From: Brachyspira hampsonii 30446
GTDB lineage: Bacteria > Spirochaetota > Brachyspiria > Brachyspirales > Brachyspiraceae
Assembly: GCF_000316195.1 (NCBI RefSeq)
Contig: NZ_JH994110.1
Coordinates: 392,728-456,727 of the forward strand
DNA: 64,000 nt
Direction: 5' to 3'
Made by a program: the position numbers and the translations under genes. Of this stretch, positions 17,667 to 27,493 are shown piece by piece; the first letter of the stretch is position 1, and each line of letters starts with the position of its first letter. The notes below the pieces were generated by a model that saw nothing but the letters and a program-made list of their open reading frames with translations, did no database searches and was not told where the DNA came from.

Positions 17667-18933
17667 ATGTATTTAATAAAATTTTCATTTATTTTATTCA
17701 TTTCAAATATATTAAATACCTATACAGCATTACAGATATAATATTTATTTCTCATTTGCTTGGCAGTAATTGAGTTATAGCATTAGGAAATTGTGCTTCT
17801 ATAATGTTTATAATAACTTCTATATCTTTAGGCTTATCAATAGGCGGATCTGTTATAATATCAAAATATAAAGGTGCTGATGATAATACAAGATATAAGC
17901 AGGCAATAGGAAGTTTATTATTTTTATCTTCAGCAGCAGCTTTAATAATTTCAATAATAGGATTAATATTTTCAAATAAGATATTATTATTTATGAATAT
18001 TCCAAAAGAATCATTTAAGTATGCTGATGATTATATAAAAATAATTTTTTCAGGGATATTTTTTATATTTCTATATTCTTATCTATCAGCTGTAATAAAA
18101 TCAAGCGGAAAAGAAAAAGTATCATTATATTTTATGATAATTGCTGCATTACTAAATTTTATACTAAATTTTTTATTTTGTTATATTTTGAAATTATCTG
18201 TAAAAGGTGCAGCATTAGCTACTGTAACATCTCAGGCTGTTTCATTTTTACTGTCTTTATATTATATAAGAAAATTATTAACTTTTAATTTTGATATAAA
18301 AATAATAAAGGAGCTAATATTTATTTCTTTGCCTTGCATATTTCAAATTCTTATAATAAATATATCATATTTTTTTGTTAATATAATGATGAATAAATAT
18401 GACACTATTACAGGATTTACAATAGGATTAAAAATAAATACTTTTATAGGTATGATTTCTTGGTCTATAGGAGAGGCTTTAAGTATAATTGTTTCAAATA
18501 GTATAGGAAAAAAAGATTACATAAAAATAAAAAGCATGGTTAATTTTGCCGTATTATTTAATATATCTGCTACAGTAATAGCAATAATATTTATACATCT
18601 ATTTCTTAAAAATATAATAGCTATATTCTACAGCGGAGATGATAAAGTTATTAATGATATTATTTTCTATATAAAAATAATGGTATTACTTATGCTTTAA
18701 TGTATGTATTAGATAGTTTTTTAATAGGCATTCAAAAATCATATTTGGCTTTTATTAATTCATTTATAGATTCTATAATATTTAAAATAATAATATCAAA
18801 AATATTAGAAATATACATAGGATATTTAGGAATATATATTGCGATGGCATTGTCAAGTATAGTTCCCGCTTTTATAGGGTTAATATACTTTTATATATTT
18901 GTAAGAAAAATTACTTACAATAAACTTTATTAA
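17667..18933 (+). pseudogene. MATE-family multidrug/sodium exporter, decayed
   Basis: MATE proteins export drugs using Na+ or H+ gradients. The frames still read as one: MYLIKFSFILFISNIL from the ATG at 17667, a frameshift near 17720, then LYSITDIIFISHLLGSN, an in-frame TGA at 17771-17773, and VIALGNCASIMFIITSISLG. A long open stretch (17804-18700) follows, and a second frameshift at the TAATG of 18698-18702 leads to MYVLDSFLIGIQKSYLAF through 18933. Three independent lesions make a functional pump very unlikely. The length is also short at the C-terminus (about 420 codons). Confidence 0.88.
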
Positions 18934-19010
18934 AATAATACGCATGTTAAATTAGCTGTAAATATAATAAAAATAAACAATTATTAATGCACATTATATT
19001 TAATATAGTT

Positions 19011-19355
19011 TTGACATGCGGTATATAGATTAACAAATTTAAAAAACCTTGGGTGGGGGCTCAATAACAAGAAAATTTAAAGTTTATATTGCAGATTCAA
19101 ACTATAAATATAAGGGGTGGGGTGTGTAATTAAATTTAAAAACCTAATTACATACCCCGCCCTTTAGATTTTAGAATTCTTTTTACAACTGATAAATATA
19201 TTTTAATTTAAAGTTTAAATCATAAAAGCATACCCGCCCTAGCTGTGTTTAAATTTAAAAATTTTTTTAACGCACGATGAACGCATTTATATATATTATT
19301 AAAATTGTAATTTAAACGTTTTTATATTTGAAATTTTATTCACCGTGCGTAAATA
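19011..19355. repeat. Modular intergenic repeat, copy 2 (full length)
   Basis: Blocks in order: ACCTTGGGTGGGGGCTC near 19045, AAGGGGTGGGGTGTGTAATT near 19110, its partner TAATTACATACCCCGCCCTT ending at 19163, GCATACCCGCCCTAGC near 19230, TTAACGCACGATGAACGC near 19268, and CACCGTGCGT near 19341. The two central blocks form a 20-bp arm hairpin. Together with the duplications that follow, it fills the 18934-19621 gap. Confidence 0.75.
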
Positions 19356-19377
19356 TAAAAATAAGAAATATGTTTTA

Positions 19378-19658
19378 ATTAACTATTTAAATCTGAAATA
19401 TATTTATACTAAAGATAAATATGCTGCGCAATTTTTATAAAGAGCATTAAACATTAAATAATGAGATAAAAATATATTAATTAACTATAGCCTCTTTAAA
19501 TCTGAAATCTATTTATCATAAATAAAAATTGCTGCGCTAAGAATATATTTATACTAAAGTATAAATATGCTGCGCAATTTTTATAAAGAGTATTAAACAT
19601 TAAATAAAGAGATAAAAATTATTAATTAACTATAGCCTCTTTAAATCTGAAATCTATT
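19378..19658. repeat. Tandem duplications of the 3' end of ftsQ
   Basis: The 38 bases at 19621-19658, which contain the ftsQ stop and last codons, are repeated exactly at 19476-19513. A diverged third copy starts near 19378 (AATTAACTATTTAAATCTGA). The sequences between them (GCTGCGCAATTTTTATAAAG, ATTAAACATTAAATAA) are also repeated. The copies are non-coding remnants downstream of the gene. Confidence 0.9.
19524..19582. repeat. Small palindromic element with AAAAATTG ends
   Basis: AAAAATTGCTGCGCTAAGAA starts at 19524, and the element ends TGCGCAATTTTT at 19582, with an inner ATTTATACTaaaGTATAAAT stem. A relative with the same ends lies at 40079-40139. Confidence 0.6.
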
Positions 19659-20386
19659 CTGTGAGTTTGATTATCCTGATTCTGCAATGTCTTTAATATG
19701 GCAGCCAAATCTACAAATTTATCAGTTTTCACATACTTTTCTAATATCACCTGCACCTGATATCCCCTAGGATAAAGTATTAAATCATCTCCATAGGCAT
19801 TAATCTCGGATATAAGATTGTATATTTCATTATGATTAGTTTTTAAATCATATATAACAGATGAAAGATATTTAGAATAATCATTTTCTACCATTTTATT
19901 TGTAGGATTAATGCTTAGCCCTGTTATATATGGAACATCATAATTGTGAATAATATTATCTTTGAGAATATATCCGTCATCTGTAATTTCATATATTCCG
20001 CTGCTGGATTCTAATAAAAATAATGTTCCTCTTTCTATTACATTTATAATAAGTAAATCAGGAAAAGAAGTTTTTATGCTTTCTACCTGAAGTCTGGGAT
20101 TATTTTCTATATCAGACTTTATTTCTTTTTTAGGTACATTAAAAATACTTACATTATTGTACTTTGATAATCCAGCTTCTTCCATTATATCTATAGCATT
20201 TAAAACTTCTAATCCCCGTATTTCCACTCTTAATATTCTAGCCTTATTTATAATCACAACAAGAAATAATATTATAACAGCTGAAACAAAAAAGATAATT
20301 ATTTTTTTTATTATATTTTTCTGTTTATCGCTAAGTTTATTTTTTTTAAGCTTTTTTCTAAGTTTATTATCTTTAAAATCTTTCAT
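19622..20386 (-). CDS. ftsQ: Cell division protein FtsQ/DivIB
   Basis: FtsQ is a bitopic inner membrane protein of the divisome that recruits FtsL/FtsB. The 254-residue protein has a basic cytoplasmic tail (1-25), one membrane helix (about 26-46), a POTRA domain (ILRVEIRGLEVLNAIDIMEE and following), and a FtsQ-type beta domain ending in the conserved HRIDFRFKEA. It lies 35 bases downstream of metG on the same strand and is probably co-transcribed. Its 3' end has been duplicated in the intergenic region. Confidence 0.85.
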   Translation of the reverse strand: MKDFKDNKLRKKLKKNKLSDKQKNIIKKIIIFFVSAVIILFLVVIINKARILRVEIRGLEVLNAIDIMEEAGLSKYNNVSIFNVPKKEIKSDIENNPRLQVESIKTSFPDLLIINVIERGTLFLLESSSGIYEITDDGYILKDNIIHNYDVPYITGLSINPTNKMVENDYSKYLSSVIYDLKTNHNEIYNLISEINAYGDDLILYPRGYQVQVILEKYVKTDKFVDLAAILKTLQNQDNQTHRIDFRFKEAIVN

Positions 20387-20421
20387 TATAATATCATCTT
20401 TTATTGTTTAATTATAAATTA

Positions 20422-22377
20422 TTAATTAACAGAACATCCTGCATCGAAACCTTTTTCTGTAGTCATAAGCGAAAGGGTTTCTCCATTATCAGCTAAAAGA
20501 AGCATACCATGAGATGTAACACCTCTGAATTTTTTAGGCTTTAAATTTGCCAAATAAAGAACTGTTTTACCAACCATATCCTCAGGCTTGTAATATTCTG
20601 CTATAGAAGAAACAACTACTCTCTGCTCGCCGCATCCAATATCGAGTACAAATTTTAAAAGCTTATCAGCATTTTCTACTTTTTCAGCAAATAGTATTTT
20701 AGCAGTTAATAATTCTAATTTTTCAAAATCTTCTTTTTCTATATTAGGTTTATGCTTATCTTCTTTAGGAGGATTAATTTGTTTTTTATTATCTTCCATA
20801 CTTGCACCTATTTCTTTTTCTATGTCGTATCTATTAAATAAAGGCTCACCTTTTTCAATTTTTATTCCGGATTTTAAAGAACCCCATTGCTTAGCACTTT
20901 CCAAAGAAACACTGTCTCCAAGTCCTAATCTATTAAATACTTTTTTAGGTGTTTCTATAAAGAATATTTGTAAATATGCAGTTACTATATAATAAACTTG
21001 GAAAGAAATATACATTACATTGGCAAGATGCTCTCTTTTACTTTCGTCTTTGGCCAAATTCCAAGGTGCACTCTCTTCAACATATTTATTAGTAGTTCTA
21101 ATTACTTCCCAAATATAAGCTAAAGCCTCATGAAATTTAAAACTATCTAAAGCAGATTCTACATTAGCATCAAGAGTAAGAACCATTTTTTTAAGTTCTT
21201 TTTCTCTATCACCGTAAACACTCTCTGATTCATTAGGAAGAACACCGTCAAAATATTTTCCAAGCATAGTAGTGATTCTATGCCATAAGTTGCCGTAATC
21301 ATTAGCTAAGTCGCTGTTTATTCTCTTTAAGAAAAGCTCCTGAGAATAATATCCGTCAGAACCGAAATTAATCTCTCTCATAAGGAAATATCTTAAAGAA
21401 TCAACTCCATATTTATCAATTAAAGTATTGGGATCAACTACATTTCCTCTGCTTTTGCTCATCTTCTTTCCATCATCAAAAAGCACCCAGCCATGACCGA
21501 ATACTTTTTTAGGAAGCGGTATATCAAGCATTTTAAGCATTATAGGCCATATAATAGCATGAAAACGCACTATCTCCTTACCTACAAAATGTACATCTGC
21601 AGGCCAATATTTTTTATATAATTCATCTTGTCCCTCTTCAGGATATCCTAAAGCTGTTATGTAATTAGCCAAAGCATCAATCCATACATATATACTATGC
21701 TCGCTGTCAACAGGACAAGGTATGCCCCATTGCAATCCCTTACGGCTTACTGCTAAATCCTCTAACCCCGGAAGCAAAAAGTTTTTAAGCATTTCATTTT
21801 GTCTTTCTTTAGGCTCTAAAAACTCAGGGTGTTCTTTATAATAATCTATTAACCATTGTCCGTACTGTGAAAGTTTGAGATAATAGCATTCTTCTTCTTT
21901 ATATTCTAATTCTTTTTCACAATCTGGGCAGTAAAACTTTCCGTCATCTTTTTTCACTACCTGACTTTCAGTAAAAAATGCTTCATCGCTTACACAATAA
22001 AGTCCTTTATAAGCACCTTTATAAATATATCCTTTATCATAAAGAATTTTAAATATTTTCTGAACTCTTCTCTCATGATAGTCATCAGTAGTTCTTATAT
22101 AATGACTATAATCAATATGAAGTCTTTTCCATAACTCTTTAGTGGCATTAACGATATTATCAACATAAGCCTTAGGAGTAGTTCCTGCTACTTCTGCTTT
22201 TCTTGCGATTTTCTCACCATGCTCATCAGTACCTGTTAGAAAATAAACATCGTATCCCATTATCTTCTTATATCTAGCCATAGTATCTGTAGCTATAGTG
22301 CAGTAGCAATGCCCTATATGAAGATAATCTGAAGGATAATATATCGGAGTTGTAATATAAAACTTTTTATCTGTCAT
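20422..22377 (-). CDS. metG: Methionyl-tRNA synthetase with C-terminal tRNA-binding domain
   Basis: MetG charges tRNA-Met. The 651-residue protein has the class I signature HIGH at 20-23 and KMSKS at 304-308. The zinc-knuckle region holds C128, C150 and C153, with Asp (YCVSD) where a second Cys is often found. The end (about 550-651) is an EMAPII/Arc1p-like tRNA-binding domain (LLKFVLDIGCGEQRVVVSSI, FRGVTSHGMLLLA). It is the first gene of a likely metG-ftsQ operon. The upstream gap to 22811 is 433 bases. Confidence 0.97.
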   Translation of the reverse strand: MTDKKFYITTPIYYPSDYLHIGHCYCTIATDTMARYKKIMGYDVYFLTGTDEHGEKIARKAEVAGTTPKAYVDNIVNATKELWKRLHIDYSHYIRTTDDYHERRVQKIFKILYDKGYIYKGAYKGLYCVSDEAFFTESQVVKKDDGKFYCPDCEKELEYKEEECYYLKLSQYGQWLIDYYKEHPEFLEPKERQNEMLKNFLLPGLEDLAVSRKGLQWGIPCPVDSEHSIYVWIDALANYITALGYPEEGQDELYKKYWPADVHFVGKEIVRFHAIIWPIMLKMLDIPLPKKVFGHGWVLFDDGKKMSKSRGNVVDPNTLIDKYGVDSLRYFLMREINFGSDGYYSQELFLKRINSDLANDYGNLWHRITTMLGKYFDGVLPNESESVYGDREKELKKMVLTLDANVESALDSFKFHEALAYIWEVIRTTNKYVEESAPWNLAKDESKREHLANVMYISFQVYYIVTAYLQIFFIETPKKVFNRLGLGDSVSLESAKQWGSLKSGIKIEKGEPLFNRYDIEKEIGASMEDNKKQINPPKEDKHKPNIEKEDFEKLELLTAKILFAEKVENADKLLKFVLDIGCGEQRVVVSSIAEYYKPEDMVGKTVLYLANLKPKKFRGVTSHGMLLLADNGETLSLMTTEKGFDAGCSVN

Positions 22378-22810
22378 CTGTATGCCTCCATGTCAAGTTA
22401 TGTATCTTTAATATTTTAAAAACAAATCAATTATACTAAAATTAATGTTTTTTGTAAAGCTAAAAAATTAATATAGTATTTTATTTTGCTGTTAATATAA
22501 TAATCAATGCTTGGCATATAGTTTTATGAAAGTACTATGTAATTTAAACAATATTGTATATGATTTTATCAATAAGTATAAAAAGTAAGTTTGATTTATT
22601 AAAAATAAATAATATAATTGATATGAATTTATTAAGGTTTAAGTATTATATCAAGCATCAATTTTTAAATATTATTGTATTCATATTGTTATTGCATAAA
22701 AATCTATTTTTTTAATGATAATTATAATAAAAAAATATACGCGTCATTTTTTGACACATAACTAATTTATACTTGAGAAAAAATATATTTATTTTAGGTA
22801 AAATAATTTT
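22378..22810. other. AT-rich divergent intergenic region, no gene
   Basis: This lies between divergent metG and the second chemoreceptor gene. It has long A/T runs. TTGACA at 22751-22756 has no well-spaced -10 partner, so I do not claim a promoter. No repeat family member or RNA gene was seen. Confidence 0.5.
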
Positions 22811-24655
22811 ATGAAAAAAAGATATTCAATAAGATTTAAGATGCCTTTAATTATAAGTATAATAACTACAATACTTCTAATCATTACAATAACTATATTA
22901 TCTTACAGGTCATTTATTGGTGTTAGTAAAACAACTTTTTCAGGATTTTCAAGTACAATAGAGGGATATAAGTCTATGATGGATTCATGGCTTTTTGACA
23001 ATAAAACACTTATAAAAACTTATTCTATAACTCCAGCAGTAATTAATTATCTATTAAACAGCTACAGTACGAATGCAAATACACAATTAAATGAAACATT
23101 GCAGAAATTTGAATCTATAAATAAATTTTCTCTAGATATAGGCGTAACAGATATAAACGGCATTGTACTTGATAATGCAAAACATAATGAAATAGGGCAG
23201 AATATACAGGATTTAAGACCGGGTATATGGGATAGTTTTAAACAAAACAATTATGATACCGCTTACGGAAGCAAAATATTAAAATACGGAGATGATAATA
23301 AATGGTCGCTTACATTAATATCCGGAGTGAGAGATGCTAATAATAATTTAATAGGCTCTATATATATGACAATAAATTGGCAGGAACTCATAAATAAATT
23401 AAAGCAATTAAAACTAGATGAAACAGGAAGATTATTTGCATTAGACAATGAAGGAATTATAGTTGCAGACACCTATGATTATATAAATGAAAACGGAGGG
23501 GCTTATTTTAATCTAATAAAAAAAGATAATAAGCAAAACGGAATAATTAAATATAAAAATACAAGCAGCACTTCAAGAACAGCAGTATACACAAAATTGG
23601 AAGAAATGCCTTGGACATTAACTATGTCTATGAATGATAATATCATATATAAAGAAAATATAACCATGATTAAAATAGCTATAATAGTATGTATATTATC
23701 CGTTTTATTTATTAATAGCTTTACTTTATCATATATTAAAAAAACAATGTCTCCATTAGAAAGCTTAATGAAACAGGCACAAAATATATCAGAAGGACAT
23801 ATTGAAGTAAAAGAAATAAAAAAAGAAAGAAAAGATGAGTTTGGAATATTAGAAAAAACATTTAATATAATGAGCGAAAAATTATCAGAAGTTATTAATG
23901 AAGTAAATGAAACATCTAAAGAAATATTAGAATCAGCTCAGAACATGATGGAAAGCAGCAGCGAATTATCATCAAGAACATAATCTCAAGCCTCTAGTTT
24001 GGAAGAAACTGCAGCAAGCGTAGAAGAGATAGTGTCTACAATACAGTCATCAACTGAAAATGCAGTAAATGGAAAAGATATGATGAATGAATCTATCAAT
24101 CATATAGGAGAGGCAGCATCAATCATTGCAGAAACTTCGTCAAACATAGAGGAGGTTTATAAATCAAGTGAAAAAATAAAAGACATAACAAAAATAATAG
24201 AAGATATAGCTTTTCAAACCAATATATTAGCTTTAAATGCCTCTGTAGAGGCGGCAAGAGCAGGAGAGCAGGGTAAAGGTTTTGCGGTAGTAGCAAGCGA
24301 AGTAAGAAATCTGGCACAAACTACTCAGGCTTCAGTAAAAGATATTACTCATTTAGTAGACAATACAGCAGAGCAAATTGATAATGCCACACAAACTGCT
24401 AGAAAATCTCAGGAATTATTTGAAGAACTTCAAAGTAAAGTTAAAGAAACTTCTAATTTAATGGAAAGCATATCAAATACGGCATTAGAACAGCAGTCTG
24501 GAGTTAATCAAATAAGTACCGCAATAAATAATATGGAAAGTGCCACAACTCAAAATGCTTCTTTAGCTGTTGATTCTAATAATTTATCTAAAAATCTTCT
24601 AAGCAGAGCAGAAAAACTTCAGCAAAGTATTTCATTTTTTCAATTATACAAATAA
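22811..24655 (+). pseudogene. Methyl-accepting chemotaxis protein interrupted by one in-frame TAA
   Basis: The reading frame is intact over 615 codons except for TAA at 23981-23983. Before it are a membrane helix, a Cache-like sensor, a second membrane helix, HAMP, and SSELSSRT. After it, in the same frame, [15 protein letters not shown] and the complete signalling domain ([20 protein letters not shown]) follow. The receptor at 202-2046 has Glu at this position ([13 protein letters not shown]), so a single G-to-T change in GAA explains the stop. Translation would give a receptor lacking its CheA-coupling domain. The second half could restart at 23999 but would be soluble. Confidence 0.88.
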
Positions 24656-24745
24656 TATAAAAAAGCATAAGATATTTATGTATTAATTATTTTTGAGAGT
24701 TTGATTTATTATTTTAGAGAAATAAGAATATAATTTTTTATATAT

Positions 24746-24780
24746 AAAAAGAGAAGCTGTAAATGCAGCCTCTCTTTTTA
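24746..24780. terminator. Bidirectional terminator between the chemoreceptor and fumarase
   Basis: AAAAAGAGAAGCTG pairs with CAGCCTCTCTTTTT (one bulge) between convergent genes, with A and T runs on the two sides. Confidence 0.85.
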
Positions 24781-24811
24781 TTAAATATTAAAAAATAAAA
24801 TATTTTATATC

Positions 24812-25342
24812 TCAAACAGTTAAAGCATTATTGCCATGTGAGTCTATTGTAACTATTAAAGGCATATCCTCAACAAACATTTCTCTAATTGCCTCTGTTC
24901 CTAAATCTTCAAAAGCTATAATTTTAGATTCTTTAACGCAATTAGACATATATGCAGCAGCACCTCCTATAGCTGTAAAATAACATCCTCCATATTTTAC
25001 TATAGCATCTATAACTTCTTTCCCCCTTTTTCCCTTACCTATCATAGATAAAAGTCCTAATTCTATAAGTTTAGGAGAATAAGCATCCATTCTATAACTA
25101 GTAGTAGGTCCGACGCTTCCTATAACTTCATTAGGTTTATTAGGAGAAGGTCCTGCATAAAATACTGTCTGATTTTGTAAATCAAAAGGCAGTTTTTCAT
25201 TTTTATCTATCATTTCTATCAATCTCTTATGTGCTGCATCTCTGGCGGTATATATAGTTCCTGTTAAACTTACCATATCTCCTGCTTTTAATACTGATAA
25301 AACTTCTTTAGTTAAAGGGGATTTAAGTTTTTTTACTTCCAT
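24812..25342 (-). CDS. Class I fumarate hydratase, beta subunit
   Basis: This is the C-terminal-type subunit of a two-subunit iron-sulfur hydro-lyase, which converts fumarate and malate (or L-tartrate to oxaloacetate in the sister enzyme). The 176-residue protein has the family motifs LTGTIYTARDAAH, FYAGPSP and VGPTTSYRMD, and the swivelling-domain end. It follows the alpha subunit by 24 bases. With the malic enzyme at 57.9 kb it can link pyruvate, malate and fumarate in an anaerobe. Fumarase and tartrate dehydratase cannot be separated by eye. Confidence 0.93.
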   Translation of the reverse strand: MEVKKLKSPLTKEVLSVLKAGDMVSLTGTIYTARDAAHKRLIEMIDKNEKLPFDLQNQTVFYAGPSPNKPNEVIGSVGPTTSYRMDAYSPKLIELGLLSMIGKGKRGKEVIDAIVKYGGCYFTAIGGAAAYMSNCVKESKIIAFEDLGTEAIREMFVEDMPLIVTIDSHGNNALTV

Positions 25343-25366
25343 AAAGTCATTCTCCTTTTTTATTTC

Positions 25367-26209
25367 TTATAATACCGCTTCACAATGTCTGGTAACATGA
25401 CATCCTGTACAAACACAAACAGGAAGTGCCGCTATATGAGTGGCATACATGTTAATATTAACGCATAGAGCTGTTGTTTTTCCGCCGAATCCTGAAGGAC
25501 CTATATTCATTTTGTTTATATTTTCAAGCAATTCTTTTTCAAGCTGAGCCAAACGAGGATCTTCATTAACAGAGCCTATCTCTCTAAGTAAAGCCCTTTT
25601 AGCTATATCAGCACATTTTTCCATAGTGCCTCCAAGTCCTATACCTATAATCATTGGAGGACAGGCATTGGCACCTGCCATTTTTACAGTTTCATATACA
25701 AATTCTTTAACGCCTTCTATACCAGCCGAAGGAGGAAACATTTTTAATCTGCTCATATTTTCGCTTCCAAATCCCTTTGGAGCTACTACTATTTTTACTT
25801 TATCTCCTTCAACTATATTATAATGAATTATAGCAGGCGTATTATCATTAGTATTCTTTCTTTCAATAGGATCATTTACTACAGATTTTCTTAAATATCC
25901 GCTAGTATATCCTAATGCCACACCTTTGTTTATAGCATCTGTAAGATTCCCTCCTGTAAAATGAACATCCATTCCTATATCCATATAAACTATTGCCATT
26001 CCTGTATCCTGACATATTGGTTTGGCATTTTTTGAAGCTATTTCTGAATTTTCTATTAAAATGTTTAAAATATTCTTTGCAAGAAGATTTTCCTCTTTTT
26101 TTTCGTTTTCGATAAAGGCATTTTTAATATCTTGGTTTAAATTAATATTCGCCTCTATACATAATTTTGATATAATATCTGTTATAGTATCAACATGTAA
26201 ATCACGCAT
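25367..26209 (-). CDS. Class I fumarate hydratase, alpha subunit
   Basis: The 280-residue catalytic subunit binds a 4Fe-4S cluster through conserved cysteines, seen in AKPICQDTG, GANACPPMIIG and VCTGCHVTRHC. GSENMSRLKMFPPSAGIEG is the substrate-binding signature. It is encoded just upstream of the beta subunit, forming a two-gene operon. A TATCCTGCC/GGCAGGAT sequence lies directly before the start and probably provides the RBS. Confidence 0.95.
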   Translation of the reverse strand: MRDLHVDTITDIISKLCIEANINLNQDIKNAFIENEKKEENLLAKNILNILIENSEIASKNAKPICQDTGMAIVYMDIGMDVHFTGGNLTDAINKGVALGYTSGYLRKSVVNDPIERKNTNDNTPAIIHYNIVEGDKVKIVVAPKGFGSENMSRLKMFPPSAGIEGVKEFVYETVKMAGANACPPMIIGIGLGGTMEKCADIAKRALLREIGSVNEDPRLAQLEKELLENINKMNIGPSGFGGKTTALCVNINMYATHIAALPVCVCTGCHVTRHCEAVL

Positions 26210-26444
26210 AAAATATCCTGCCTTTTTAATTTATGTAAAATATTAATTTTTTTATACAATTCAAATGAAGTATAATATATAGTATATTGATAAATTATAT
26301 ATTTTCAATTTTTAAGAAAGATAATTGATATTTTGTATAGTGAAATATATACACTTTATAATAAAAAATAAATAAGTTTTTTAAATCCAAATAGAAAACA
26401 TTTCGTTATATTAAATTATATCGGTGAAGAAGTTAATAAAATAT

Positions 26445-27329
26445 TTATATATTAATATAAGAGCCTTCTTTTGCAAAAGCAAGATGCAGGTCAATTTCTT
26501 CTTTTTTGAGGAAAGCCATCAATTTACTGTATATTAAATCTATTTGAGCATCTGTTCTTTCCTGATTATGATGATGAAGTATAACATAAGGCACATCAGC
26601 ATCTAGTCCTACCTGAATAGCATCATTCAAAGTAGAATGTCCCCAGCCTACATGTCCATTATAATATTCACTTTTTGTATATTCGCCTTCTATTATAAGG
26701 ACATTAGCACCTCGTACAAAGTCTATTAGTCTTGCATGAAGCAAATCAGCATTATGATTGTAATGAGAAAGTGAAGGATGCTGTGCATGCAGACGCTTTT
26801 TATAAGGCTCATGATCTGTAAGATATACAACAGTTTTATTTCCTGAGGTTATTTTATATGAAAGTGTATGGCAAGGATGATTAACCCATAAACCTTCTAT
26901 AGTCATATTTCCGAATGTTATTTTCTTTCCCTCATAAAATGCTTCAAATTTAAGGTTAGCTGCAAACTGCTCCAAATTAACAGGGAAATAATCTTTAGCT
27001 AGTATATTATTTATAGTATCATACATTTCTGTATAAGAATCTTTAGGTCCGTATATTGTAAAGCTGTATTTATCGGAGAAAAATGGGGCAAAGAAAGGTA
27101 TGCCTATTATATGATCCCAATGGAAATGAGTTAATAATATTATGCTTTCAGTCTTTTCGGATTTTAAAGCATAATAACTTGCATTTTTAAGTCCGCTTCC
27201 GGCATCTAGTATTATATAAGTACCGTCATCATCTACAACTTGAATGCAAGATGTATTTCCGCCATATACGCTAAAACTGCTACCGGGGGTTGGTATAGAT
27301 CCTCTGCTTCCAAGAAATCTTACTTTCAC
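26445..27329 (-). CDS. Metallo-beta-lactamase-fold hydrolase
   Basis: The 294-residue protein starts MKVRFLGSRGSIPTPG and has the zinc motif HFHWDH at 68-73 (H68, H70, D72, H73), followed by later His and Asp ligands (NHPCHTLSY, YLTDHEP, EYTKSEYYNGHVGWGHST). The sequence resembles cyclic-phosphodiesterase or RNase Z-like MBL proteins often found in signalling contexts. It is cytoplasmic and has a single-gene transcript. The substrate is not evident. Confidence 0.88.
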   Translation of the reverse strand: MKVRFLGSRGSIPTPGSSFSVYGGNTSCIQVVDDDGTYIILDAGSGLKNASYYALKSEKTESIILLTHFHWDHIIGIPFFAPFFSDKYSFTIYGPKDSYTEMYDTINNILAKDYFPVNLEQFAANLKFEAFYEGKKITFGNMTIEGLWVNHPCHTLSYKITSGNKTVVYLTDHEPYKKRLHAQHPSLSHYNHNADLLHARLIDFVRGANVLIIEGEYTKSEYYNGHVGWGHSTLNDAIQVGLDADVPYVILHHHNQERTDAQIDLIYSKLMAFLKKEEIDLHLAFAKEGSYINI

Positions 27330-27431
27330 AAATAAACCTTAAATTATTATTTTATATTATATATCATAATACAATAATAAAAAAAAATCAATCTAATTTC
27401 AATTTTAAAAAACTATACAATTTTTATATAG

Positions 27432-27460
27432 TTGTATTATTACGGCATAAAGTTTATAAT
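27432..27460 (+). promoter_or_regulatory. Promoter of the exonuclease III gene
   Basis: TTGTAT at 27432-27437 and TATAAT at 27455-27460 are 17 bases apart, 33 bases before the ATG. Confidence 0.6.
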
Positions 27461-27493
27461 AAATATACATTATATAAAAGGTAATTAAAATAT

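Noticed and set aside
18700-18933. Separate 77-residue membrane protein after the MATE frame
   Set aside because: The sequence is the C-terminal part of MATE proteins in another frame, so it belongs to the pseudogene.
19052-19125. GGGTGGGGG and GGGGTGGGG as G-quadruplex candidates
   Set aside because: Only two G tracts lie close enough together in each case.
23999-24655. Independent soluble chemoreceptor fragment as its own gene
   Set aside because: It is in frame with the preceding half and has no promoter or RBS of its own; an interrupted gene explains it better.
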